Shown piece by piece: positions 35,881-43,530 of a stretch of DNA of 64,000 bases (its first letter is position 1; every line of letters begins with the position of its first letter). The position numbers and the translations under genes are program-made. The stretch is from Alkalimonas mucilaginosa. GTDB lineage: Bacteria; Pseudomonadota; Gammaproteobacteria; Enterobacterales; Alteromonadaceae. Location of the stretch: NCBI RefSeq assembly GCF_036327005.1, contig NZ_JAUGZK010000005.1:186001-250000 (forward strand), written 5' to 3'. The notes beneath the pieces were generated by a model. The model had not been told where the DNA came from. It saw only the letters and a list, made by a program, of their open reading frames with translations, and did no database searches.

Positions 35881-36582
35881 TTAATCCATAACAAAGCGAT
35901 AGCCACGCTTCATCACCGAGTGGATAAAACGCGGATTTTTTGCATCCGTATCCCCTAAGGCGTGGCGTAATTTGCTGATGCTGCGCCGCACCGCCGTATC
36001 GGTGACCACCTGACCGGTCCAGATATTTTGATGCAACTCCTCCAGACTAATCACCCGCCCCTGATGCTCTATAAAATAGGCGAGCAATTGATAAACCTTA
36101 GGCTCCAACGTTTGCCACTCACCTTCCAACCCAAGTTGATGCGTCACCGGGTTCAGTTGCCAATGCCCCAGCTGCAGTAACTGAGTTGGCGAGGCCGTTT
36201 GCACACCAGCCACAGCGACTTCCTTAGCAAGCTCTTGCTCTTGCACGTTAGGAACAGCCAAAGGTTGCAGCCAACCCAAACGCTGCTGCAACCACTGCAA
36301 AGCAAACAACAGCGGCAGCAATACCAGACTGACTGGCAACGACAACACAAAGAGCACCACTTTAATCAACAAGTGCACTCTGGGGTTTAACAGCAGCAGA
36401 CCAAAGGTGATGGTGGCCATCAGCCACAGTAAAAATACCCACGTGATCACATACACAGGTCCGTCAGTGTAACAAACACCAAAAGGAGAGCTGCCAAAAG
36501 CTTCCAGCATAAAGCAATGCGCCTGAGCACCTGCAGGAAACAGCATGAGCAGCAGCAACGCAGTCCACCACAATGTTCGCAT
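35881..36582 (-). CDS. Membrane regulator with inverted order: N-terminal TM domain, C-terminal winged helix
   Basis: This 233-residue protein starts with a signal or membrane helix (1-21) and a short segment with Cys23 and Cys37. Hydrophobic helices near 43-63 and 72-98 follow, then a PhoB-type winged helix (about 140-233, DTAVRRSISKLRHALGD) at the C-terminus. CadC-like proteins have the winged helix first, so this is the reverse arrangement. The ATG at 36582 shares one base with the glmU stop (TGATG), so it is translated with glmU. A TTG three bases upstream is an alternative start. The two cysteines could form a periplasmic redox or disulfide sensor, which is an inference. Confidence 0.8.
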   Translation of the reverse strand: MRTLWWTALLLLMLFPAGAQAHCFMLEAFGSSPFGVCYTDGPVYVITWVFLLWLMATITFGLLLLNPRVHLLIKVVLFVLSLPVSLVLLPLLFALQWLQQRLGWLQPLAVPNVQEQELAKEVAVAGVQTASPTQLLQLGHWQLNPVTHQLGLEGEWQTLEPKVYQLLAYFIEHQGRVISLEELHQNIWTGQVVTDTAVRRSISKLRHALGDTDAKNPRFIHSVMKRGYRFVMD

Positions 36583-37955
36583 CAACTTTTACCTGGCTGC
36601 TGCTTCACTGGCCGCTGCCAGTCCGTGATATGGCGTTGTTTGGCGCGGGCGACCACCAGTTCGCCATCGCCTGCATCGCGGGTTAATACAGTGCCAGCCC
36701 CAACAGTCGCATTTACCCCTACCGAGACTGGTGCTACCAATGAACTGTTTGAGCCAATAAAAGCACCATCTTTGATGGTGGTAACAAACTTATTGGCACC
36801 ATCGTAATTACAGGTAATGGTACCGGCACCCACATTCACCTTTTCACCAATGACGGCATCGCCGAGGTAGGTCAGATGGTTGGCTTTGGAGCCTTTGCCA
36901 AGGGTGGTTTTTTTCATTTCGACAAAATTACCGACATGGCTGTCATCCAGCATCACCGAGTCCGGCCGCAGACGGGCATAAGGACCTACGGAGCAATCCG
37001 CGCCCACCGTTGCCTTTTCAATCATCGAGTTAGGCTTAATCTCGGTGTTATCGCCGATAGTGCAGTCTTTTAAGATGCAGTTGGCACCAATGGTCACGCC
37101 TTTGCCCAGCACCACTTTGCCTTCAAAAATGACATTGATATCGATCATCACATCATTGCCTACTTCCACACTACCACGCACATCAATGCGAGCCGGATCG
37201 CGCAAATTGGCACCTGCCAGCATTAATGCTTCGGCTTGGCGTTGCTGATAGGCGCGCTCTAACGCGGCTAATTGCACCCGATTGTTGGCACCTTCTACTT
37301 CCATCGGATCTTGCGGCTGAGCGGTGGCAATTTCAACGCCTTCGGCATGTGCCATCGCAATCACATCGGTAAGGTAGTATTCACCCTGGGCATTGTTGTT
37401 GGATAAACGGCTTAACCAGTCTTTTAACTGCTTGCCGGGCAGCGCCATGATGCCGCTGTTGACTTCGTTGATTTGCAGCTGCTCGGGCGTAGCGTCTTTT
37501 TGCTCAACAATGCCAACCACTTTGCCGTTCTCACGCACAATGCGGCCATAACCGGTTGGGTTGGTCAGATTGACGGTTAGAATGGCCAGGCCATTGGTAG
37601 GTTTGACTGCCAGCAATTGCTGCAAAGTATCCAGCCGGGTTAAAGGCACATCGCCGTACAACACCAGCACGGTATCCTCATCGGCGATATTCGGCACCGC
37701 CTGCGCCACCGCATGGCCGGTGCCCAGTTGCTCGGCCTGCAGCACCCAGTGCAGCGGCTGCTCGCCAAGGGCGCTTTGTAACGCTTCAGCGCCATAACCA
37801 TACACCAGCTGCGGCTGGTCGGAGCCCAAAGCGCGGGCGGTATCAATCACATGCTGCACCATCGGCCGTTCCGCCACCCGGTGCAACACCTTGGGCAAGT
37901 CCGATTTCATCCGTGTGCCTTTACCGGCCGCCAGTATCACTACATTTAATGCCAT
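36582..37955 (-). CDS. glmU: Bifunctional UDP-N-acetylglucosamine pyrophosphorylase/glucosamine-1-phosphate N-acetyltransferase
   Basis: GlmU acetylates glucosamine-1-phosphate and then joins it to UTP, giving UDP-GlcNAc for the cell wall and LPS. The protein has 457 residues. The N-terminal nucleotidyltransferase motif LAAGKGTRMKSDLPKVLH is at about 8-25, and YGDVPLT holds a Mg-binding Asp. A C-terminal left-handed beta-helix of hexapeptide repeats follows, with YARLRP and the TCNYDGANK catalytic region. All key elements are present. It lies on the same strand as atp and glmS but is separated from both by accessory genes. Confidence 0.98.
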   Translation of the reverse strand: MALNVVILAAGKGTRMKSDLPKVLHRVAERPMVQHVIDTARALGSDQPQLVYGYGAEALQSALGEQPLHWVLQAEQLGTGHAVAQAVPNIADEDTVLVLYGDVPLTRLDTLQQLLAVKPTNGLAILTVNLTNPTGYGRIVRENGKVVGIVEQKDATPEQLQINEVNSGIMALPGKQLKDWLSRLSNNNAQGEYYLTDVIAMAHAEGVEIATAQPQDPMEVEGANNRVQLAALERAYQQRQAEALMLAGANLRDPARIDVRGSVEVGNDVMIDINVIFEGKVVLGKGVTIGANCILKDCTIGDNTEIKPNSMIEKATVGADCSVGPYARLRPDSVMLDDSHVGNFVEMKKTTLGKGSKANHLTYLGDAVIGEKVNVGAGTITCNYDGANKFVTTIKDGAFIGSNSSLVAPVSVGVNATVGAGTVLTRDAGDGELVVARAKQRHITDWQRPVKQQPGKS

Positions 37956-38019
37956 AACGATGCTTCCTTTGTTCGTAATGGCTCTATTCTACCGAAATTA
38001 CCGCCCGATGACAGAGCAT

Positions 38020-38394
38020 TTACCCTTGTGGACGCAGCACAAAGTTCTGCTGTTGACTAAGCACCTCAAAATCCTCCGGCTCGAGCAGCTCAAAGCCAAC
38101 CCGAACCTTGGACGGATACAAACTGGGGTAACTAAGCGAGGTTAAGCGGATGCCAATGCTGCCGCTGCGGCTTTGCAACACAAAGTCTTTCGTCAGTTGC
38201 AACTGGTGGGCATGACGCTTTTGGGTCCAGAAGCTAAGATCCACGACAGCCGTGTTGGTTGAAGAAGTCGGTTGCCACAACTCCGGGCTTAACGTCACTC
38301 TGGGCGTTTGATACCACTGCCAGCCATGCAGGGAAACCAGGCTCAACACCGGGCTTCCCAACAGCAAGGCGATGCACAGGCGCCGCTTAGACAT
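38020..38394 (-). CDS. Small exported protein of unknown function
   Basis: I do not recognise this 124-residue protein. It has an N-terminal hydrophobic segment (about 5-23) that would act as a signal or anchor, then about 100 residues of predicted beta-rich sequence with no cysteines. Its start overlaps the end of the CPBP protease gene by eight bases, so the two are probably co-translated. It could be a partner or substrate of that protease. It is the last gene of the 39.6-38.0 kb minus-strand unit. Confidence 0.6.
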   Translation of the reverse strand: MSKRRLCIALLLGSPVLSLVSLHGWQWYQTPRVTLSPELWQPTSSTNTAVVDLSFWTQKRHAHQLQLTKDFVLQSRSGSIGIRLTSLSYPSLYPSKVRVGFELLEPEDFEVLSQQQNFVLRPQG

Positions 38395-39172
38395 AACCTA
38401 TCCAGTTGATCAGGATAAATGCCAGCAGATTATTCGCCGCATGCATTGCCATCGGCACATAGACCGAACCGGTTTTTTCCCGCGCCAATCCCAGGATTAA
38501 GCTAAAGCTAAACAGCATCGCCATCATTAGCAGCGGGTACTGGCCAGCGTGAACCAAGGTGAACAGCATCGAGGTCAGCAACAAGGTGCCCCACAAACCC
38601 AGAGAACTGTTGCGCCAGGCTTGAAAGAAGTAACCACGAAACACCAGTTCCTCTACCACCGGAGCCACCAACACCATGGTGACAAAAAGCCCCAGATGAC
38701 GCACCCCTACCAGGGATTCAATAAATTCACCCGACTCTACCGGCCACAGCCAGTTGATCAGCCAGGCCGACGCGTAATACAGCGCAAAAGCACCCAGCCA
38801 TGGCAAGTAGCGCTTGGCCGCGACCGGTGTTAACGCCAAGGTTTGTGTCCAGCGCTGCTGCGGCAAGCTGGCTGCTTTAAGCAACACCAGCAGCACAGGG
38901 ATGGCGGTCACCAAATACATCCAGGTGATGCCATTGGGGCTGATCAAATGCGCACTTATCCAGGCCTGGCTCTCTGCCTGTGACAAATCCGGCTGAGTGG
39001 CTGTACCATAAATCACAGCACCAATTCCATACACAAATGCCGCTACAAAGTAAGTCACCACCATGGCCAGCAAAAACTTGATGGAACGGCTAAAAGGTTG
39101 AGCCTTTGTCGATGTTTGCGGCTGCTCAATGGCTTCAGCAGCCGGCGCTTCGTTCAGTGTCTGAGTTGTCAT
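38387..39172 (-). CDS. CPBP family intramembrane metalloprotease (CAAX/Abi type)
   Basis: This 261-residue multi-span membrane protein has the CPBP motifs EELVFRG (Glu174, Glu175, Arg179), a His in FTLVHAG (His208), and a final HAANN motif (His244, Asn248). These are the metal and catalytic residues of the Rce1-like family. The start at 39172 follows AAAAGGA; the longer frame to 39238 crosses the 44-residue gene. Bacterial members include bacteriocin-immunity proteins and membrane proteases of unknown target. The neighbouring short membrane peptide and small exported proteins are plausible substrates, by context only. Confidence 0.87.
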   Translation of the reverse strand: MTTQTLNEAPAAEAIEQPQTSTKAQPFSRSIKFLLAMVVTYFVAAFVYGIGAVIYGTATQPDLSQAESQAWISAHLISPNGITWMYLVTAIPVLLVLLKAASLPQQRWTQTLALTPVAAKRYLPWLGAFALYYASAWLINWLWPVESGEFIESLVGVRHLGLFVTMVLVAPVVEELVFRGYFFQAWRNSSLGLWGTLLLTSMLFTLVHAGQYPLLMMAMLFSFSLILGLAREKTGSVYVPMAMHAANNLLAFILINWIGYV

Positions 39173-39188
39173 GTTGTATTCCTTTTCA

Positions 39189-39323
39189 TCAAAGCGGCAG
39201 GTACCAGCCCAATGGCACCATGGTATTGAGCAGCGCAATCAGCCCCTGCTGCAGAGCCAGGCACAACAACAACCAACAGCCATAGCTCAAAACGGGCATG
39301 CATTTATCGATCACTGGTTTCAT
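39189..39323 (-). CDS. 44-residue membrane peptide
   Basis: This short frame begins ATG at 39323 and ends TGA at 39189, 16 bp before the CPBP protease start. The product begins MKPVIDKCMPVL, has a hydrophobic span of about 24 residues (SYGCWLLLCLAL onward) and ends GWYLPL, with three cysteines (8, 16, 21). A CAGGTAG lies upstream as a modest ribosome site. Its compact fit between two genes on the same strand supports it being real. I know no family for it. Confidence 0.5.
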   Translation of the reverse strand: MKPVIDKCMPVLSYGCWLLLCLALQQGLIALLNTMVPLGWYLPL

Positions 39324-39350
39324 AAAGCGCTACCTGCCATGTTTTATTCT

Positions 39351-39605
39351 TTAGTTGCGCTCTGGCAACACCAGCTGGATGGACTGCTGCAACAACTGTT
39401 TTACTTGCTGCTGCAATTGCTGTTTCGTGCTTTGCTTTAGCACTTCCAGTTGGTCTTGCAGTTGTTGTCGTAAATCCTGCTGAATGTATTGTGTCAGTTC
39501 CGGAAAAGCATCGTCTTGCCCGGTTAGTTCCGCAGCAGTCAAAGGTAAGCTGCTCACAGATAAGATGGCGATAGCAGCGATATAGCGTTTTAGTGATGTT
39601 TTCAT
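39351..39605 (-). CDS. Small exported Gln-rich helical protein
   Basis: This 84-residue product has a clear signal peptide (MKTSLKRYIAAIAILSV onward, with cleavage near LTAAEL) and then about 55 residues forming a Gln-rich amphipathic helix (QQDLRQQLQDQLEVLKQ). There are no cysteines. GGAGG lies seven bases before the ATG, so it is probably well translated. A tandem GGTTATAACC operator lies about 105-125 bp upstream. The protein resembles the 99-residue protein at 42984-43283 in size, signal and helix character. The function is unknown. Confidence 0.7.
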   Translation of the reverse strand: MKTSLKRYIAAIAILSVSSLPLTAAELTGQDDAFPELTQYIQQDLRQQLQDQLEVLKQSTKQQLQQQVKQLLQQSIQLVLPERN

Positions 39606-39709
39606 AAGTGCCTCCAATGGCGTTTGATTAAGACAACGCCAGCTTAGGCAGAGCAGGGCACAAAGACGATAACGGTGGCAGGACTTTGCTGTGACAGAGT
39701 GATGCCGTT

Positions 39710-39730
39710 GGTTATAACCAGGTTATAACC
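39710..39730 (-). promoter_or_regulatory. Tandem palindromic operator, GGTTATAACC twice
   Basis: Two perfect 10-bp palindromes GGTTATAACC lie at 39710-39719 and 39721-39730, 11 bp centre to centre. An 11-bp period is typical of tandem PhoB/OmpR-type winged-helix binding. The site lies upstream of the 84-residue exported protein gene. Apart from this and the terminator at its far end, the 39606-39932 gap holds no recognisable gene. Confidence 0.6.
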
Positions 39731-39884
39731 AAAATTAAGGAAAACAAAATCAACAGCTTAAATAAAATCCAGCAAAACTGATGGCATACTGCTCTGACTA
39801 TTTGTTACAGCGATGATATCTCCTGCTGAAGCCTGCTTCTTGAAGCCGCATGGATTTACAGTTTGACCACAAAAATGACAGATG

Positions 39885-39910
39885 AAAAAGCCCCTGACAG
39901 GCAGGGGCTT
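39885..39910 (-). terminator. Rho-independent terminator of the second M16 gene
   Basis: A 9-bp stem AAGCCCCTG/CAGGGGCTT with a five-base loop is followed by a T run in the minus direction, 23 bp after the M16 stop codon. Confidence 0.85.
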
Positions 39911-39932
39911 GGATTAAGGTTATTACAGCACC

Positions 39933-42809
39933 TTAGAAGCCTTGATGAAACTCCGCCAGGTCATCCAGCGCCTTAAAACCAGGCAGTGGCGTAAAATCCT
40001 GCTCCTGCGACTGGCCTTGCAAAATCACCTGCAAGGCGGCCGCTTGCTCCGATAAGGCTACCTGCTGATAGAAGTGTTGCAACTTTGGCAATGTCAGGGC
40101 TTCAACCGCTGCGGTTAAGCGCGCCTTGCTGTCAAAGCCCAGCCGGTTGCGCAGCCAATCCGTTCGCATCGAGGCAAACTCTTCGGTCAGATTGTTTGGG
40201 GCCCGGCGCAGCTCCAGCAATTGAGACTCTTTTAAGCGATTAAACTCCTCTTCGGTTAATGCCGCCACTTGCGCACTGTACTCCTGCAAAAAACGCTCAA
40301 CCCGCTGCTGCAGTTGCTCGGCCGACAATACCGGGCTCTGGATATAAAACACTACCCCAGCATGCTCGTTGTATGGCAACTCACCCGCTTGCACCACATA
40401 GCCTAAGCCTTCTTCAGTCCGTAGCTGGTTGAAGAAAGCCTGATGCAGATGACCCGACAGCACTTTAGCTGCGGCCTGTCCGCTGACACCAGCATTAGGC
40501 AGCAACTGGGTACGCACCAGACTGCTATCGTCTTGTGGACTGCTGCGTAGCACCAGCAAGCGCTCGCCGGCTTTGGGCTGCCAACGAGGCGAAATTTGAT
40601 AAGCGTGTTCTGTTTGTTGGCTGCCGCGCAGCGACTGCGCTATCGCAACGACATCGGCTTGGCTGTAATTGCCTTGCGCCAGCACGCGCAACTGGCTTGC
40701 GGCCAACGTCTGTTGGATGTACGCATTCAGCTGCTCCAGGCTAACCTGGTTGCTGGCCTCCAGCATGGCACTTAGCTCAAAACGGCCGCCGAGCATGGTG
40801 GTTCTCATCCATTCACTGGCCTGACGAGCCTGCATTTGCTGCTCAAAAGAGCGTAATTGCCGCTGTAACAAGTCCATGCCTTGAGCAAACTGCTGAGCAC
40901 TGACCTCGCTGGCCAGTAAACGGCCTATATCCTGCACCAATTCCGGTTGTTTATCGGTAAAGCCGGCCAGGCGCCAGACCAGATCGTACTCCTCTCCTTC
41001 TGGCTGCAACTGCATGCCAGCGGCACTGGCCTCTTGCAGCAATGCCTGGTTAGTGATCATAAAGATCAATTGCCATAAACCATGCATCACGGCGTCTTGC
41101 GCTGTGGTCTTCGCCGTAGGTTGATGCCATTGCATCAGTAAATGACCCCGCGGCTGGTCGGAAAAATGTTCGCTGCCCATTAACCAGGCCTCAACACCGT
41201 CTTCATTCAATACCTGCGTCGGCTGGCTGTAGTCGCTGTGCTGCACCGCAAAGCTTTCCGGCTGAAAGCGATTCAGCGCTGGCAAACTCAGTGGCAACAG
41301 CGGTTGCTGCCAAGCCTGCAGTTGCTCTTCGCCAATCGGCTGCACCGAATAGCGCGCTTGAAAGAACGTGAGCTCTTGCTCGGCGGGCTCCTGCTGACTG
41401 ATGTGCCAGACTGTCAAACGTTCCGGTACCAGCTGCGCTAGCAAGGTATTGATGGCTTCGGCATCAAAACCATCGTACTGAAAAGGTGCGCTGACCACAG
41501 AGGTTACCGGGTAATACTGCATGGCACTACTTAACTGAGCGGCATAGCCAAAACCATCGCGCTTTTCCAGGAAGTGAAACTGGTTTTGCAACGAGGTGCG
41601 GATTTCCTGGTAATAACGTTCATTCACGCCTTGCTGCCGAATTAGCTCCAGGTACTGCATAAAAATTGCGGTAATAGCATCCCGTTGCTGCATACCAGCC
41701 GCCGTTAAAGCAATGTTGATATTGAAATGCCCGTAGTTGCCATAAAACTTCGGATCATAGTCGACAGACACAGCATCCACCAAGCCCATGGCTTTTAACT
41801 GTTGTGCCGGCGTGCCTGGCATTTCCGAGCGGATAAGATGCGCTAAAAACTCGTTTGGCTTGCTGGCAAACTGCTCCAGATTGTTTTTGATGGTAAAGCC
41901 CAATCGAACCTGTTGCATTTCAGTGTTGGGGACAAAGTGCACCAAACGCGGCCCGTGCTGTTCGAAGTTGATGCAGTGGCTTGGGCGGGGGCTGGCCAGA
42001 TCCTTGTTCTCTATGTCGGCGAAAAAGCGCTGCGCCAGCAACTGCATATCAGGCAGTGGCTGCGGGCTAATCAACACCAGCTGCATGCGGTTGGCTGAGT
42101 AGTAATTCTGGTAAAACGCCAACAGCTCATCATGCAGTTTGCTGCCTTCTTTATCGCTTAAGGTGTCCAGATTGCCGACCCAAAACTGATTGGATGGATG
42201 GTCACCCAGCAACTTGGCAGCCAAGGCCAGCATGGCCCAGCCATCCTGAGTCCGCATCATCGACCACTCGGAATGCACCGCATGACGTTCTTTTTCAATG
42301 TAATCCGGCAGCAACAGCGGCGATTTGAAAAAATCGGAAAAACGATCCAAGGCTTCATCAAAATGACTGTAGTTGATTTCAAACATGTAATTGGTGAGCT
42401 GATTGGTAAAGGCGTTGTAGGTTCCACCATGCTGGCTCATAAAATTGATAAAACCATCCGGGTCTGGAAAACGCTCGGTGCCCATAAAGAGCATGTGCTC
42501 CAAAAAGTGCGCCAGTCCCTGTTGTTCCTTGGGATCGTTCAGCCAGCCTGCATCGACACTAAGAGCTGCGGACGATTTTTCCGCTGCAGGGTCCGACACC
42601 AACACTACCTGAAGCTGGTTGGGCAGAGTAATGGCTTTATACTGACGTGCATCGTTCGGGCTGGTGATAATGGACTGAGCAGCAGGCTGCTCCACCGCAA
42701 TCGTATGGGTAGGTGCACTGCTACAGCCATTTAGCAAAACGACACTGCTACCAGCAATTATTAGTGCCAGACTAACTGTACTTAGGGTAAAGCTGTGCTT
42801 TTTCATCAT
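39933..42809 (-). CDS. M16 family metallopeptidase, outer-membrane lipoprotein (second paralogue)
   Basis: This 958-residue pitrilysin-like peptidase has a lipoprotein signal and lipobox LLNGC (Cys29, then Ser). The zinc motif HFLEH is at 101-105 and the third ligand is Glu181 in AVHSEWSM. Four M16 domains follow, the C-terminal half being inactive as usual. It is collinear with the protease at 178-3051, sharing stretches such as EHMLFMGTER and DEALDRFSDFFKSP. AAGGA precedes the ATG. A GGTTATA direct repeat lies about 110-130 bp upstream of the start, linking it to the operator before the 84-residue gene. It probably digests peptides in the periplasm; the neighbouring small exported proteins are possible substrates or partners. 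Confidence 0.92.
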   Translation of the reverse strand: MMKKHSFTLSTVSLALIIAGSSVVLLNGCSSAPTHTIAVEQPAAQSIITSPNDARQYKAITLPNQLQVVLVSDPAAEKSSAALSVDAGWLNDPKEQQGLAHFLEHMLFMGTERFPDPDGFINFMSQHGGTYNAFTNQLTNYMFEINYSHFDEALDRFSDFFKSPLLLPDYIEKERHAVHSEWSMMRTQDGWAMLALAAKLLGDHPSNQFWVGNLDTLSDKEGSKLHDELLAFYQNYYSANRMQLVLISPQPLPDMQLLAQRFFADIENKDLASPRPSHCINFEQHGPRLVHFVPNTEMQQVRLGFTIKNNLEQFASKPNEFLAHLIRSEMPGTPAQQLKAMGLVDAVSVDYDPKFYGNYGHFNINIALTAAGMQQRDAITAIFMQYLELIRQQGVNERYYQEIRTSLQNQFHFLEKRDGFGYAAQLSSAMQYYPVTSVVSAPFQYDGFDAEAINTLLAQLVPERLTVWHISQQEPAEQELTFFQARYSVQPIGEEQLQAWQQPLLPLSLPALNRFQPESFAVQHSDYSQPTQVLNEDGVEAWLMGSEHFSDQPRGHLLMQWHQPTAKTTAQDAVMHGLWQLIFMITNQALLQEASAAGMQLQPEGEEYDLVWRLAGFTDKQPELVQDIGRLLASEVSAQQFAQGMDLLQRQLRSFEQQMQARQASEWMRTTMLGGRFELSAMLEASNQVSLEQLNAYIQQTLAASQLRVLAQGNYSQADVVAIAQSLRGSQQTEHAYQISPRWQPKAGERLLVLRSSPQDDSSLVRTQLLPNAGVSGQAAAKVLSGHLHQAFFNQLRTEEGLGYVVQAGELPYNEHAGVVFYIQSPVLSAEQLQQRVERFLQEYSAQVAALTEEEFNRLKESQLLELRRAPNNLTEEFASMRTDWLRNRLGFDSKARLTAAVEALTLPKLQHFYQQVALSEQAAALQVILQGQSQEQDFTPLPGFKALDDLAEFHQGF

Positions 42810-42920
42810 GTTTTATCCTTTAATTAATGCAGCTTTGTTGGTTGCACATTAAGTTACTCAGTCGAAAGCAAATTTCCAATGACAAGGATCGGAGTAAAGC
42901 GTGATTTCGCGGTAACGGCC

Positions 42921-42940
42921 GTATAACCATAGTTATAACC
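42921..42940 (-). promoter_or_regulatory. GGTTATA direct repeat upstream of the second M16 gene
   Basis: On the minus strand GGTTATAACTATGGTTATAC contains GGTTATA twice, 12 bp apart. It matches the core of the tandem palindromes at 39710-39730 and sits in a similar place relative to its gene, suggesting a shared regulator. Confidence 0.5.
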
Positions 42941-42983
42941 AACCTATATTATTGTTTTATATTGGAATTAGTATTCCACCAAG

Positions 42984-43283
42984 TTAGAGGCAACTGAACT
43001 GTTCATTACAAGCTTTTGCCAGAGCAATGGACATCGCTAAAGACTTCTCATCACTTTTTTCAAAATAGGCTTGTACTGACTGTTGTAGATTCTGCTTAGT
43101 CAAAGCTCTAAGTTCCTGACTGATCAAGATCTGCAAATCAGCGGATAACTGCGCTGGTGCGGTCATCGATAGCTGAGCTGAAGCAGCCTGAGCACTATAA
43201 AATTGCTCATTTGCAACTGTAGTTGCTGGGTTTACTAGTAAAGTAGAGATAAGCAGTAGGCTAATTGCAGTTAATTTCTTCAT
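42984..43283 (-). CDS. Small exported helical protein
   Basis: This 99-residue product has a signal peptide (MKKLTAISLLLIS, with cleavage near ATTVANEQ). A predicted helical mature part follows (LISQELRALTKQNLQQSVQ), with two cysteines near the C-terminus (ACNEQFSC). AAGGAAA precedes the ATG. It is monocistronic between the atp operon and the M16 gene and on the same strand. It recalls the 84-residue protein at 39351-39605 in layout, with only weak residue similarity. The function is unknown. Confidence 0.7.
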   Translation of the reverse strand: MKKLTAISLLLISTLLVNPATTVANEQFYSAQAASAQLSMTAPAQLSADLQILISQELRALTKQNLQQSVQAYFEKSDEKSLAMSIALAKACNEQFSCL

Positions 43284-43484
43284 AGTGGTTTCCTTTCAAA
43301 GCGTGAATGTGTATGGCTCTATCACTACAATGAAAGATACATGCCAAAACTATAAAGCCTTTAGAATCAATGAAGTAAAGTAAAACCTATCGCTTATATG
43401 CGCGAAATAGCGCATCGCTGCGCGTTTTTATAGAGTGAATGCTAACGGAGTAACCAACCAGAATGGAATAAAAAATCCCCAAAT

Positions 43485-43511
43485 AAAAAAGCCACCCGAA
43501 GGTGGCTTTTT
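43485..43511 (-). terminator. Rho-independent terminator of the atp operon
   Basis: Stem GCCACC/GGTGGC with loop CGAA is flanked by an A run and a T run, so it can work in both directions. It lies 20 bp after the atpC stop. Confidence 0.88.
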
Positions 43512-43530
43512 GGCAAGGCGCAGGGCCTGC

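Noticed and set aside
43410..43429. A plus-strand hairpin with a T5 run (GCGCA/TGCGC) between the 99-residue gene and atpC
   Set aside because: No plus-strand gene or convincing promoter lies upstream, and the stem can also pair in another register. It is kept only as a weak note.
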